Numbered from the stretch's first letter, positions 38,660 to 47,548 are shown. The stretch is 64,000 nucleotides of DNA from Luteimonas marina (GCF_007859325.1 NZ_VOHK01000006.1:1-64000), one strand, 5' to 3'. Translations and numbers: made by a program. Notes: generated by a model from the letters alone, not told the origin.

Positions 38660-38932
38660 CCGCGACCCGCGGCGCAGGCATGCACGCGCTCCCGTCATCC
38701 CCGCGAAGGCGGGGATCCAGCGTCTTTCGGCCGCCACACGGCGTCGCATCGATTTATGGCCGGTGCAAAGACAAAGACGCTGGGTCCCCGCCTTCGCGGG
38801 GATGACGGCTTTTTTGCGTCGCGGCGGGAGAGGCGACTGCGGTGCGGGCCGGACGACGGCAGCCCCGGCGACGGGGACCCGGCCATCCCCGCCATCCTCG
38901 CGCGCGGCCCGCCGGCAGGCCCCGCACGTCCG
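38660..38932. repeat. Intergenic region with family A variant palindrome
   Basis: 38694-38806 is an inverted repeat with 34-base arms (GTCATCCCCGCGAAGGCGGG and onward) around a 45-base centre, a variant of family A. It separates the iol/PhoD operon from the PepSY gene and may end the former. The remaining bases up to the direct repeat at 38933 are GC-rich with no gene seen. Confidence 0.85.
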
Positions 38933-38950
38933 CTGTCAGCCACCTGTCAG
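38933..38950 (+). promoter_or_regulatory. Direct repeat CTGTCAG-N4-CTGTCAG, Pho-box-like, upstream of PepSY/two-component operon
   Basis: Two exact heptamers with a CCAC spacer give the 11-base period typical of OmpR/PhoB-family binding sites and match the E. coli Pho box half-site (CTGTCAT) in six of seven bases. The same 7-4-7 repeat occurs in the other orientation upstream of the phytase-like operon at 44892-44909. It ends 23 bases before the PepSY ATG, so the transcript would have a very short leader or none. It may bind PhoB or the adjacent response regulator. Confidence 0.6.
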
Positions 38951-38973
38951 ACAACCGCGCGCACCATGCCGCC

Positions 38974-39303
38974 ATGAACAAGACCACCGCTTCGGGCCTC
39001 GTCCTCCTTCCGCTCCTGGTCGCCGGTTTCGCGACGGGCCTGGCCACCCTGCCCGCGCACGCGGGCAAGGACGACCAGGTCGAGGCGCGCGAACTGCTCA
39101 GGCGCGGCGAGATCCTGCCGCTCGGCAACATCCTGCAGATCGTGCAGGCGCGCGTACCCGGCGATATCATCGAAGTCGAACTCGACCGCAGCGACAAGCA
39201 CGGCTGGGAGTACGAAGTGAAGGTGCTCGCCGGCAACGGCCGCGTGCTCGAGGTGGACGTGAACGCCCGCACCGGCGAGATCCGCAAGATCGAGGATGAC
39301 TGA
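38974..39303 (+). CDS. Small exported PepSY-domain protein
   Basis: A 109-residue periplasmic protein with a signal peptide (cleavage near PAHAG) and one PepSY domain (EARELLRRGEILPLGNILQIVQARVPGDIIEVELDRSDKHGWEYEVKVLAGNGRVLEVDVNARTGEIRKIEDD). Such proteins often precede PhoP/PhoQ-like systems and may modulate the sensor. It is joined to the response regulator by a TGATG overlap. Confidence 0.88.
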   Translation: MNKTTASGLVLLPLLVAGFATGLATLPAHAGKDDQVEARELLRRGEILPLGNILQIVQARVPGDIIEVELDRSDKHGWEYEVKVLAGNGRVLEVDVNARTGEIRKIEDD

Positions 39304-39965
39304 TGCGCTGCCTCATCGTCGAGGACGATCCTGACATCCGGGCCGACCTTCGACGCGCGCTGGACGCCGCGGGGATCGCGAGCGACGAAGCTGGCGACGG
39401 CAAGCAGGCCTGGTTCCTCGGCGATACCGAGGACTACGACGCCGTGGTGCTCGACCTCGGCCTGCCCGGTCTGGACGGACTGTCCGTGCTGCGCCGCTGG
39501 CGTTCGGCCGGCCGTGCCTTCCCCGTGATCGTACTGTCGGCGCGCGGCGACTGGACCGAGAAGGTCGAGGGCATCGAGGCCGGCGCCGACGACTACATGG
39601 GCAAGCCGTTCCAGGTGGGCGAGCTCGTCGCGCGCGTGCGCGGACTGATGCGCCGCGGCGCCGGCCGCGTCAGCAACGTCGCCGCCGTCGGCAGGCTGCG
39701 CCTGGACACCATGCGCATGAGCGCGACCTTCGACGGCGCGCCCGCGCACCTCTCGCCGTTGGAGTTCCGGTTGCTCGACCACCTCGCGCACTCGCCCGAC
39801 CGCGTGGTGTCCGCCGGCGAACTCGCCGAGCACCTCTACGGCGCCGCGGAAGCCGGCGACACCAACGCGATCGAGGCCATCGTCGCGCGGCTGCGACGCA
39901 AGTTCGGTGCCGACATCATCGTCACCCGGCGCGGATTCGGCTACCTGCCGGGCGCGCCGCCTTGA
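39303..39965 (+). CDS. OmpR/PhoP-like response regulator
   Basis: A 220-residue two-component regulator: receiver domain (residues 1-118, phospho-acceptor D51 in VVLDLGLPGLDG, K at GADDYMGKPF) and a winged-helix DNA-binding domain (about 125-220; LSPLEFRLLDHLAHSPDRVVSAGELAEHLY, NAIEAIVARLRRKFG, TRRGFGYL). It overlaps both the PepSY gene and the kinase gene. OmpR-type proteins bind direct repeats with an 11-base period, as found upstream of this operon and upstream of the neighbouring phosphatase operon. Confidence 0.94.
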   Translation: MRCLIVEDDPDIRADLRRALDAAGIASDEAGDGKQAWFLGDTEDYDAVVLDLGLPGLDGLSVLRRWRSAGRAFPVIVLSARGDWTEKVEGIEAGADDYMGKPFQVGELVARVRGLMRRGAGRVSNVAAVGRLRLDTMRMSATFDGAPAHLSPLEFRLLDHLAHSPDRVVSAGELAEHLYGAAEAGDTNAIEAIVARLRRKFGADIIVTRRGFGYLPGAPP

Positions 39966-41302
39966 TCACGCGCTCGCTGCACTGGCGCCTGCTGGCCGGC
40001 GCCGCGGCCGCGATCCTGCTGGCACTGTGCGTGGCGTGGCTGTTCATGACGCTGCTGTTCGAACGGCACCTGGAACGCCGGCTGGAGGACGAGCTGACCC
40101 GCGACGGGCTGCGCCTGATCGCGGCGCTGTCGCTGGCGCCGGACGGCACGCCGGCGATCGACCCGGTGCCGATGGATCCGCGGCTGCAGACGCCGGCCGG
40201 CGGCTACTACTGGCAGGTCTCGACCGGAACCGGCGCCGCGCGCTCGCGCTCGCTCTGGGACGCCGACCTTCCGCTGTCCACCGATGCGCCCAGCGACGAC
40301 TGGACCCTGCGCCACGCCGCGGGTCCCTACGGCGAGTCGATCTCGCTGGTGGAACGACAGGTGGCGCCGGATGCGGGTGGCCCGAGGGTGCTGGTCCAGC
40401 TGGCGCAGGACCGCGCGCCGCTGGCCGCCGCGCGCGACGAGTTCGGGCGCGAGCTGGCGCTGTTCCTGGGCGCGCTGTGGCTGGTGCTGTCGGCGGCGGC
40501 GTGGCTGCAGGTGCGGCTCGGCCTGCGTCCGCTGCGGCGCATCCGCGGCGACCTCGGCAGCCTGCGCGCGAGCGCGACGGCGCGCCTGCCCGAAGCGCAC
40601 CTGCGCGAGATCCAGCCGCTGACCGAGGCGATCAATTCGCTCGCCGACGCGCGCGAGCGCGACCTCGAACTCGCGCGTCATCGCGCCGCCGACCTCGCCC
40701 ACGGGCTGAAGACGCCGCTGTCTGCGATCGCCGCGCAGAGCCGTCGCGCCCGCGAGGACGGCGCCGGGCAGGCCGCGGACGGACTCGATCGCGCGGTCGC
40801 CGCGATCCGTCGCACCATCGACGCCGAACTCGCGCGCGTGCGCGCGGCGACCATCCGCGGCGCGCGCGGCGGCGACACCGACGTGCGCACGGTCGTCGAA
40901 CGCCTGGTCACCGTGATCGAGCACACCGACCGCGGCGGGCAGGTCGCGTTCACCGTCGACGTTCCCGCCGGCCTGCGCCTGGCGGTGCAGCCCGGGGACC
41001 TGTCGGAGATCCTCGGCGCGGTGCTGGAGAACGCCGCCAGGCACGCGCGCCGGCAGGTCCTCATCAGCGGGCGCGCCGGGCCGCAGTGGACGGTGGTCGC
41101 GATCGGGGACGACGGCCCGGGGTTCGCGCCCGACCGCATCGACGAGATGCTCGCGCGCGGCGGACGACTGGACGAATCGGCCGGCACCGGCCTGGGCCTG
41201 TCGATCGCGCGCGAACTGGTCGAGGCCACGGGCGGACGGCTGACGCTGGCGGCGTCGCCGCTGGGCGGCGCATCGGTACGCTTCGAGTGGGGCGCGGGCT
41301 GA
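39962..41302 (+). CDS. PhoQ-like sensor histidine kinase
   Basis: A 446-residue membrane kinase. TM1 covers about residues 8-32, then a periplasmic sensor of about 110 residues, TM2 around 155-178, HAMP-like linker, and a PhoQ-style histidine box (RAADLAHGLKTPLSAIAAQSR, H247). The ATPase domain has ILGAVLENAARHAR (N box), IGDDGPGFAPDRID (G1) and GTGLGLSIARELV (G2). The TTG start overlaps the regulator stop (TTGA). The sensed ligand is unknown; acidic patches that mark Mg2+-sensing in PhoQ are not obvious. Confidence 0.92.
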   Translation: MITRSLHWRLLAGAAAAILLALCVAWLFMTLLFERHLERRLEDELTRDGLRLIAALSLAPDGTPAIDPVPMDPRLQTPAGGYYWQVSTGTGAARSRSLWDADLPLSTDAPSDDWTLRHAAGPYGESISLVERQVAPDAGGPRVLVQLAQDRAPLAAARDEFGRELALFLGALWLVLSAAAWLQVRLGLRPLRRIRGDLGSLRASATARLPEAHLREIQPLTEAINSLADARERDLELARHRAADLAHGLKTPLSAIAAQSRRAREDGAGQAADGLDRAVAAIRRTIDAELARVRAATIRGARGGDTDVRTVVERLVTVIEHTDRGGQVAFTVDVPAGLRLAVQPGDLSEILGAVLENAARHARRQVLISGRAGPQWTVVAIGDDGPGFAPDRIDEMLARGGRLDESAGTGLGLSIARELVEATGGRLTLAASPLGGASVRFEWGAG

Positions 41303-41655
41303 GCCGGAATGCGTCGCGAAGGCAGGCATCCGCGGCGAGACCGGGCACTTGGAAGAATGTCATTTCCAGCGTAGCGAGAAATCTTTGTCCTTGACCTCCG
41401 GGGATTCCTCACTGCGTTCGGAACGACAAGGCGAACTTGTTCGGAGGATTTGTTTCGCTGGACGCGGTTGAGGCGTCTTCCGATTCTCCATCCGGGTGCG
41501 TGGGCAGGCATGAAGCCATCGGGCATTTGCGCCAAGTGCCCACTAAGGAACCTCTGAACAAGTGTCATTTCGAGCGTAGCGAGAAATCCATGCTCTTGAT
41601 TCTCCGAGAGTCCTCACTGCGTTTGGAATGACAGCCGGAGTTGTTCAGAGGTTGC
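41303..41655. repeat. Two copies of palindromic repeat family E; no gene seen
   Basis: 41358-41429 and 41563-41634 are diverged copies of one element (TGTCATTT … GCGTAGCGAGAAATC … ACTGCGTT.GGAA.GACA). The second copy is embedded in a longer inverted pair, CCTCTGAACAA at 41551-41561 and its complement at 41641-41651. The elements lie between convergent operons and may terminate both. Confidence 0.82.
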
Positions 41656-42309
41656 CTAACGGACACCCGCCGGGACTTCGCGCCGCCCGCCATCGCGCGC
41701 CGGCGCCTGGAACCGCCGCAGCGCCTCGACAATCAGCGCCCTCGCCTCCGCCGCGTCGCCGAAACCGTCGAGCACTACCGGGTTGCGCCCCGCCGGCAGC
41801 TCCTTGTAGACGCGGAAGAACGCCTCGATGCGGTCGAGTTCGGTCCGCGGCAGGTCCGACAGGTCGCGGATGCCGGCATAGGTCGGATCCACCTTGTCGG
41901 TCGGCACGCCGATGATCTTCTGGTCGTGCTCGCCGTCGTCGACCATGCGCAGCACGCCGACCGGGCGGAAGCGGATCAGCGTCCCCGGATGCAGCGGCGC
42001 GCGGGTCAGCACCAGCGCGTCCAGAGGATCGTTGTCGCCCGCCAGCGTGCGCGGCATCGAGCCGTAGTTCGCCGGATACGCTACCGGCATCGACTGGAAG
42101 CGGTCCACGTAGAGCAGCCCGTCGTCCTCGCCGATCTCGTACTTGGTGAAGCTGCCGGCGGGGATCTCCACCGCCAGCAGCACTTCCGCCGGCGCCGAGG
42201 CCGGCTGCTCCGCGTGAAACGGGTGGCGGATCGATTCGCCGGCCCACGCCGGCTGCACGAGGCAAGCGCCCACCAGCAGCGACCAGCACGACAGTGCACG
42301 CATGCCCAT
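41656..42309 (-). CDS. Exported family I inorganic pyrophosphatase
   Basis: A 217-residue soluble-type pyrophosphatase fold with an added export signal. The family core is clear: FTKYEIGEDDGLLYVDRF, YPANYGSMPRTLAGDNDPLDALVL (metal-binding D-x-D-P-x-D), DQKIIGVPTDKVDPTY and FRVYKELPAG. The N-terminus (MGMRALSCWSLLVGACLVQPAWAGES) looks like a signal peptide or, through VGAC, a lipoprotein signal. Ordinary Ppa is cytoplasmic, so an exported copy suggests recovery of phosphate from periplasmic pyrophosphate. It lies three bases after the esterase gene at the end of a three-gene operon. Confidence 0.88.
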   Translation of the reverse strand: MGMRALSCWSLLVGACLVQPAWAGESIRHPFHAEQPASAPAEVLLAVEIPAGSFTKYEIGEDDGLLYVDRFQSMPVAYPANYGSMPRTLAGDNDPLDALVLTRAPLHPGTLIRFRPVGVLRMVDDGEHDQKIIGVPTDKVDPTYAGIRDLSDLPRTELDRIEAFFRVYKELPAGRNPVVLDGFGDAAEARALIVEALRRFQAPARDGGRREVPAGVR

Positions 42310-42312
42310 GCC

Positions 42313-43704
42313 CTACTCCCAGCAGCGGTCGGCGCGACCGCCCAACGTCTGCGAACGCCCGCACAGGCGCTCCCCGATCCGCCCTTCGAGCCGTTCCTCC
42401 AGGCGCTTCCCGGCGTCGCCCCCATCCACCAGCGCGAACGCGTCGTACAGCCGGCCGGTGACCGTGCGCGCCTCGTAGCTCAGCCGGTTGCCGTCCAGGC
42501 GCAGCACCTGGAACAGCTGCGTGTCCTCGCCGACCGGCGACATGCTCCGCCTGGCGTCGCCGGACAGGCGATACTGCTTGGGGCCCGCGACCGACACCGT
42601 GTACACCGGCGGCACGCCCTGCTCGCTACTGCGGCGGCCGTAGACGTGGTCGTGCCCCTGCAACACCAGGTCGACCGCGTGCTTCTCGAGCACCGGCTGC
42701 AGGTATTCGCGCAGCTCGCGGTTGTCGCGGTTGGCGCGGGGCGAATAGAAGGGTTGGTGGATCAGCACGATGCTCCAGCGGTGCGGATTGCCGGCCAGCA
42801 CGTCCTCCAGCCACGCGGCCTGCGCCGGCCCGGCATCGAGATCGAGCGCCGAGGTACCGTCGATCACCGCGAAACGCACGCCCTGGTAGTCGAACCAGTA
42901 GGTGGTCTGCTCCACGCCGGCGGCGCCGTTGCCCGGCAGTGCGAAATGCGCCTTCCATTGCTCGCCGAGCACGCGGCGTTCCTGCGGCGTGTCCTCGAAC
43001 TCCTCGAAGAACTCGTGGTTGCCCGGCGCCGGGGCGAACGCCATCGTCGGCGACAGCGCGGAGGTCGCGTCGAACCACTCGCCCCATTCGTCGTCGTCGA
43101 CCGCCTCGCTGACCAGGTCGCCGGCGAACAGCACCAGGTCCGCGGCCGGCGCGTGGCGCACCGCCTCGTGCATCACCCGCGTGACCAGGCTGGCGTTCTT
43201 GTTCTGGGTGTCGCCGATGTAGAGGAACTCGAACGGCGTCCCGGCCGGCGCGGCGGTGCGCAGCTGCCGCCACGGGCTCCAGGTGCGGTCGCCCTGCACG
43301 CGCCAGGCGTACAGCGTGCCCGGCTGCAGCCCGTCCACCACGGCATGGTGATGGTGCGCGACGCCGTTGCCGGCGGCCAGCGCGCGCGTTTGCGCCCGCA
43401 CCTGCCGCGGCGGCGCGTCGCCGTCCCACTGGTCGGGCGATTCCTTGGCGACGGCGATTTCCAGCATCGGCGCGTCGACCGCGGCGGCCGTCCGCCAGCT
43501 CACCGAGAAACCGGTCGCCGCGTCCTGCAGCGGGACCGCGACGATGCGGTCGGGGAATCCGCTCGGCGCGTAGCGGACCACGCCCTCCGGCACCAGGGTG
43601 TTGGGCTCGACGTACCGCCCCGGATGCGGCGCCTCCGCCATCGCCGCGGACCACGGCGACAGCAGCAATGCGGCCGCGACGGCCAGCGGAACCGGGCGCG
43701 CCAT
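42313..43704 (-). CDS. Exported purple-acid-phosphatase-like metallophosphoesterase
   Basis: A 463-residue secreted enzyme. Signal peptide ends near SAAMAEA; an N-terminal fibronectin-III-like domain (FSVSWRTAAAVDAPMLEIAVAK … LQPGTLYAWRV) is followed by a calcineurin-type phosphoesterase domain with FLYIGDTQNKNA, VLFAGDLVSEA, APGNHEFFEEF, IVLIHQPFYS and LQGHDHVYGRR. This order is that of purple acid phosphatases, some of which are plant phytases. It starts one base after the phytase-like lipoprotein gene ends. Confidence 0.9.
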   Translation of the reverse strand: MARPVPLAVAAALLLSPWSAAMAEAPHPGRYVEPNTLVPEGVVRYAPSGFPDRIVAVPLQDAATGFSVSWRTAAAVDAPMLEIAVAKESPDQWDGDAPPRQVRAQTRALAAGNGVAHHHHAVVDGLQPGTLYAWRVQGDRTWSPWRQLRTAAPAGTPFEFLYIGDTQNKNASLVTRVMHEAVRHAPAADLVLFAGDLVSEAVDDDEWGEWFDATSALSPTMAFAPAPGNHEFFEEFEDTPQERRVLGEQWKAHFALPGNGAAGVEQTTYWFDYQGVRFAVIDGTSALDLDAGPAQAAWLEDVLAGNPHRWSIVLIHQPFYSPRANRDNRELREYLQPVLEKHAVDLVLQGHDHVYGRRSSEQGVPPVYTVSVAGPKQYRLSGDARRSMSPVGEDTQLFQVLRLDGNRLSYEARTVTGRLYDAFALVDGGDAGKRLEERLEGRIGERLCGRSQTLGGRADRCWE

Positions 43705-43705
43705 C

Positions 43706-44827
43706 TCAGCGCACCCCGCAGTTCGGCAGCGACAGCGCGCCGGCGATGTCGCGCCAGTCGAACGCCACCATGCCCTGGTCGTCGTGCACGGCGTACAGCA
43801 CGCCCTGCGGGAAGCGCTCCGACGCCGAGGCGTGCAGCCAGATGCCGTCGGTATTGGCGACCGCCTTGCCCGCCACCGCGCCGACATGGTCGAGCGTGCC
43901 GCGGTCGAACAGGTGGAACACGGTGCGCCCCTTGCCCTGTTCGGTGGTGATCCACCAGCCGGTGCCGTCGTCGCAGGCCTTGAGCATGATGCCCTCGGAC
44001 TGCGCCTGGAACACGTCGCCGCCGATGGTACGGCCGGCGAAGTTCCCGGCCAGGTCGTAGACCTTCAGTTCGTTGGCGTAGGTCTCGTCTTCCTCCGCGA
44101 TCAGCAGCCGGTCGTGGGCGGGATCGCCCCAGATCGACTCGACCACGCGCAGGGCGCCCCGCTCGCTCGAATCGCCGAACGACGACACCAGCGTGGCACG
44201 GTAGCCCGCATCCGCGGGCGTCATGGCGTAGCGCCGGACGCGCCTGTCGAGTTCGGCCAGCGGCGGCAGGATATCCTCGCCCTGCGCATCCTCCCCGGCC
44301 ATGTAGGCGTCGGTCACGTAGACCTCGTAGCCTTCGCCGACGCGGTTCACCCACAGTCCGTAAGGCTTGACCAGGTCGTCCGCGGCGAAGGTCAGCACGT
44401 GCCCGAAGTCCGGCAGGCGAAGCACCTGCACGCGATGGTTGTCGCGCTCGACCACGAACAGCAGGTCGTCGGCCACGGCGATGCCGTTGGGACGATCGAA
44501 GCGGCCTTCGCCCGTGCCGGGGCCGCCGACGGTCCGCAGCGTCTCGCCGGTCGTGCCGTCGTAGACCACCAGCCGGTCGGTCGCCTTGGCGGTGGCGACC
44601 ACCCAGGTCGCGCCGTCGGGCGACGTCCACGACGCCGGCGAATCGATGTTGTCGTCCGGCGTCATCGCGGTGAGGAACGCCTCGGCGATGACCGGCACCT
44701 CGCGCGCCTGCGCGGACGATGCCGGCTCGACGGCCGGCGCTGCTTCGGGCTTGTTCCCGCAGCCGGCCAGCGCGATGGCGAGCAGCGACAGCGGGCACGC
44801 AAGCGTGCGTGCGAACCTGGAATTCAT
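43706..44827 (-). CDS. Phytase-like six-bladed propeller lipoprotein
   Basis: A 373-residue predicted lipoprotein (lipobox LAGCGNK near residue 22). The body has propeller repeats close to beta-propeller phytases: DDNIDSPASWTSPDGATWVVATAKATDRLVVYDGTTGE, RFDRPNGIAVADDLLFVVERDNHRVQVLRLPDFG, QAQSEGIMLKACDDGTGWWITTEQGKGRTVFHLFDR and NTDGIWL. The acidic DxxxEGI/DGI motifs that bind calcium are recognisable, but the protein is half the length of the two-domain phytase at 18070. It heads an operon with a phosphoesterase and a pyrophosphatase; GGGAGAG precedes the ATG. Confidence 0.82.
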   Translation of the reverse strand: MNSRFARTLACPLSLLAIALAGCGNKPEAAPAVEPASSAQAREVPVIAEAFLTAMTPDDNIDSPASWTSPDGATWVVATAKATDRLVVYDGTTGETLRTVGGPGTGEGRFDRPNGIAVADDLLFVVERDNHRVQVLRLPDFGHVLTFAADDLVKPYGLWVNRVGEGYEVYVTDAYMAGEDAQGEDILPPLAELDRRVRRYAMTPADAGYRATLVSSFGDSSERGALRVVESIWGDPAHDRLLIAEEDETYANELKVYDLAGNFAGRTIGGDVFQAQSEGIMLKACDDGTGWWITTEQGKGRTVFHLFDRGTLDHVGAVAGKAVANTDGIWLHASASERFPQGVLYAVHDDQGMVAFDWRDIAGALSLPNCGVR

Positions 44828-45205
44828 GAGGTCTCTCCCGTGGATTGGCCCGGCGCACCGCCGGGATGGACGGGACACTAGCGCCCCCGCTCTGACAGTT
44901 CGCTGACAGGAAACGCGGGCGGGCATCGACGCGCAGGCAGGAAGCATGCTTTCACTCCGGCGCCCTGCCGCACGTCGGCGGGCGCCCCTGGGTTCCGGCG
45001 ACTCGTCGAACAGGTGGCGGCCTCGTCGTCGGCACCTTCCCTGCAGCAGCCTGCCATCGAATCCGCGAACACTACGGAGGGATCATGACGGTTTGATTGC
45101 AGCCGCGTCCCCGCGGACGGCGCCGCGCAACCGTCATATTCGCGCCACATCCCTGCCCTAGAAAGTGCGGTTTGCCTTCGCACTTCCACCTCGGGGATCC
45201 CCACC
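44828..45205. other. Divergent promoter region between phytase-like operon and second TonB receptor
   Basis: This 378-base gap holds the Pho-box-like direct repeat at 44892-44909. No gene is convincing in either strand. No copy of the RpiR-type composite motif was found here, which suggests this block answers to phosphate rather than inositol. The last 100 bases before the receptor ATG are moderately AT-rich and should contain its promoter. Confidence 0.6.
44892..44909 (-). promoter_or_regulatory. Pho-box-like direct repeat upstream of the phytase-like operon
   Basis: On the minus strand the sequence is CTGTCAG-CGAA-CTGTCAG: two exact heptamers with a four-base spacer, identical in layout to the site at 38933-38950. 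It lies 65 bases upstream of the lipoprotein ATG, a normal distance for an activator site overlapping the -35 region. The weak -10-like TAGTGT about 13 bases downstream fits an activator-dependent promoter. Confidence 0.65.
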
Positions 45206-47521
45206 ATGAAGAAGAACGCCCTGGCCGCAGGCCTGTCCCGCGCACTCGCCTGCACGCTCCTGCTGCCGGCCGTCGCCTGGTCGCAGTTCGAAACGCCCGA
45301 CGGCTCCGTAGAATCCGACGCCAAGCAGCTCGACGCCGTCGTCGTGCAGGGCGAGATCGCGTACCGCAACCGCACCAGCGACATCGAGCCGGTGCTGAGC
45401 TACGACCTGGAGTACTTCCAGCGCTTCGAGCCGAACACCGTCGGCGACATGGTCAAGCGCCTGCCCGGCGCCGCCTTCGTCGGCACCGACATCATGGAGT
45501 TCGACGGCGTGCAACTGCGCGGCCTGGGCGGCGGCTACACCCAGGTGCTGATCAACGGCAAGAAGGTGCCGGGCGCCGGCGACGACCGCTCGTTCTGGGT
45601 GGACCGGATCCCGGCGGAGATGGTCGATCGCATCGAGATCCTGCGCAGCAACAGCGCCAACCGATCGGGCGACGCGGTGGCCGGCGCGGTCAACATCGTC
45701 CTGCGCGACGCCTACGAGTTCGACGGCAGCTACCTGCGCATCGGCGTGAACCGCTGGTACGACGGCGAGGTGAACCCGACCTTCGGCGCCGTGACCAGCG
45801 GCGAGGCCCTGGGCGGCCGCATCCTCGCCGGCATCAACGTGCAGGATCGCTACCGCGCCAAGTTCAAGCGCTCCGACCGGTTCTCCGACCCGTCGATGGA
45901 GGAACTGGTCAGCTGGGAGGACCAGACCGAGGTCAAGGACGGCCGCGACTACTCGGGCAACCTGTCCTACACCGCCAACGTCGGCGAGACCGGCCGCTTC
46001 AGCATCGACGGCTTCTACGTCAGGACCAGGCGCGACGTGACCGAGGTGTCCTTCGAGGAGGAATACGACGACGGCGAGGTGATCAACGCCGACGTCCCCG
46101 GCCTGGCCACCGTCGACCAGAAGAACTGGGGCATCGGCGCCGAGTACCGCTTCGACATGGCCGGCGGCGCCACCGAGATCAGCGTCGACCACGCGCGCTT
46201 CGAGGACGACAGCGTCGAGAGCGAACAGGCGCACGCCTACGTCGACGGCGAATGGGACGAATCCGAGGCCGAGATGGAAGGCATCGACGCCAAGGACGCC
46301 GAGACCGCGTTCAAGATCGCGCACAAGCGCGCCGTCGGCAGCGCGGAGATGGAGTTCGGCATCGACTACCGCAGCAAGAAGCGCGACATCACCCATACGT
46401 TCTACGAATGGGAAGCCGAGGACGAGGGCGACCCCGTGGCCTACGAGCTGGACGGCACCGTCGCCAGCGTGATCGAGGAGAAGCGCCTGGATCCGTACCT
46501 CATGTTCTCCGGTACGGCCGGCAGGCTGTCGTGGGAGACCGGCCTGCGCTTCGAGACCACCAAGTCGGACATCCGCTACGTCGAGGACGGCGAAACCGAG
46601 GGCGCCGCCGGCAAGGACTACGACGAACTGCTGCCGTCGCTGCACCTGAAGTGGGACCTGACCGACGCCGACCGCCTCAGCCTGTCGCTGGCCAGGAGCA
46701 TCAAGCGCCCGAACTTCAACGAACTGGTGCCCGCCGTGCTCGACGGCGAGTTCGGCGACAACGACTACATCGGCAACCCGCACCTGGACGCCGAGACCGC
46801 CAACGGCCTCGACTTCGGCTACGAGCGCCGCCTCGGCAGGCGCGGCGTGGTCGGCATCAACTTCTTCTACCGCGACGTCAGCAACCTGATCGAGATGGTC
46901 AACACCGGCGAGCCGAGCGAGGAAGCGCTCGACGCCTGGGAGGAGATGGTCGACGACGGCGACTACGACACCATCGAGGAGGCCATGGCGGCCGAGCCGG
47001 CCGAGAGCTGGCTGTTCACCTCGGGCAACGTCGGCGACGGCAAGGTCTACGGCGTGGAGTTCGACCTGTCCACGCCGCTGGGCGCCTTCGGCCTCGAGAA
47101 CACCGGCGTGTTCATGAACTACGCCTACGTCAAGTCGAAGGTCGACGACTTCCTGGGCGAACGCCGCTTCAACAACCAGGCCCGCTCGGCCTTCAACATC
47201 GGCTTCATCCAGGACCTGCCGTCGGTGGGCGCCAGCTTCGGCGTGTCCTACCGCAAGCAGGGCGATGCCTACGAGCGCATCCTGGCCGAGGAAGTCACCA
47301 TCAGGTACGGCGAGGACCTGGAGGCCTTCGTCGAGAAGCGCTTCGGCAACAACCTCTCGGTGCGCCTGTCGGCATCCAACCTGCTGGACGCGTCGAAGGA
47401 CGAGTTCTTCCACAAGTTCGACACCCTCGGCGACCAGATCGCCCGCGACCACGACGAGTACGAGCTGGAAACCGAGGAAGCCGGCCCGAGCTACCAGCTG
47501 GTCATGCGCTGGGCGTTCTGA
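45206..47521 (+). CDS. TonB-dependent outer-membrane receptor (phosphatase cluster)
   Basis: A 771-residue receptor: signal peptide ending near AVAWSQ, TonB-box region (LDAVVVQGE), plug domain (NTVGDMVKRLPGAAFVGTDIMEFDGVQLRGLGGGYTQVLINGKKVPG, SANRSGDAVAGAVNIVLRDAYEF) and a barrel with terminal aromatic (LVMRWAF). The barrel is unusually rich in Asp/Glu loops (for example EEEYDDGEV, DESEAEMEG), which could hold metal-bound anionic ligands. It is divergent from three phosphate-releasing enzymes, so a phosphorylated or metal-chelated substrate is likely; the ligand is not known. Confidence 0.91.
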   Translation: MKKNALAAGLSRALACTLLLPAVAWSQFETPDGSVESDAKQLDAVVVQGEIAYRNRTSDIEPVLSYDLEYFQRFEPNTVGDMVKRLPGAAFVGTDIMEFDGVQLRGLGGGYTQVLINGKKVPGAGDDRSFWVDRIPAEMVDRIEILRSNSANRSGDAVAGAVNIVLRDAYEFDGSYLRIGVNRWYDGEVNPTFGAVTSGEALGGRILAGINVQDRYRAKFKRSDRFSDPSMEELVSWEDQTEVKDGRDYSGNLSYTANVGETGRFSIDGFYVRTRRDVTEVSFEEEYDDGEVINADVPGLATVDQKNWGIGAEYRFDMAGGATEISVDHARFEDDSVESEQAHAYVDGEWDESEAEMEGIDAKDAETAFKIAHKRAVGSAEMEFGIDYRSKKRDITHTFYEWEAEDEGDPVAYELDGTVASVIEEKRLDPYLMFSGTAGRLSWETGLRFETTKSDIRYVEDGETEGAAGKDYDELLPSLHLKWDLTDADRLSLSLARSIKRPNFNELVPAVLDGEFGDNDYIGNPHLDAETANGLDFGYERRLGRRGVVGINFFYRDVSNLIEMVNTGEPSEEALDAWEEMVDDGDYDTIEEAMAAEPAESWLFTSGNVGDGKVYGVEFDLSTPLGAFGLENTGVFMNYAYVKSKVDDFLGERRFNNQARSAFNIGFIQDLPSVGASFGVSYRKQGDAYERILAEEVTIRYGEDLEAFVEKRFGNNLSVRLSASNLLDASKDEFFHKFDTLGDQIARDHDEYELETEEAGPSYQLVMRWAF

Positions 47522-47548
47522 GCGTTGCATCCGGCGGCATCGAAGACG

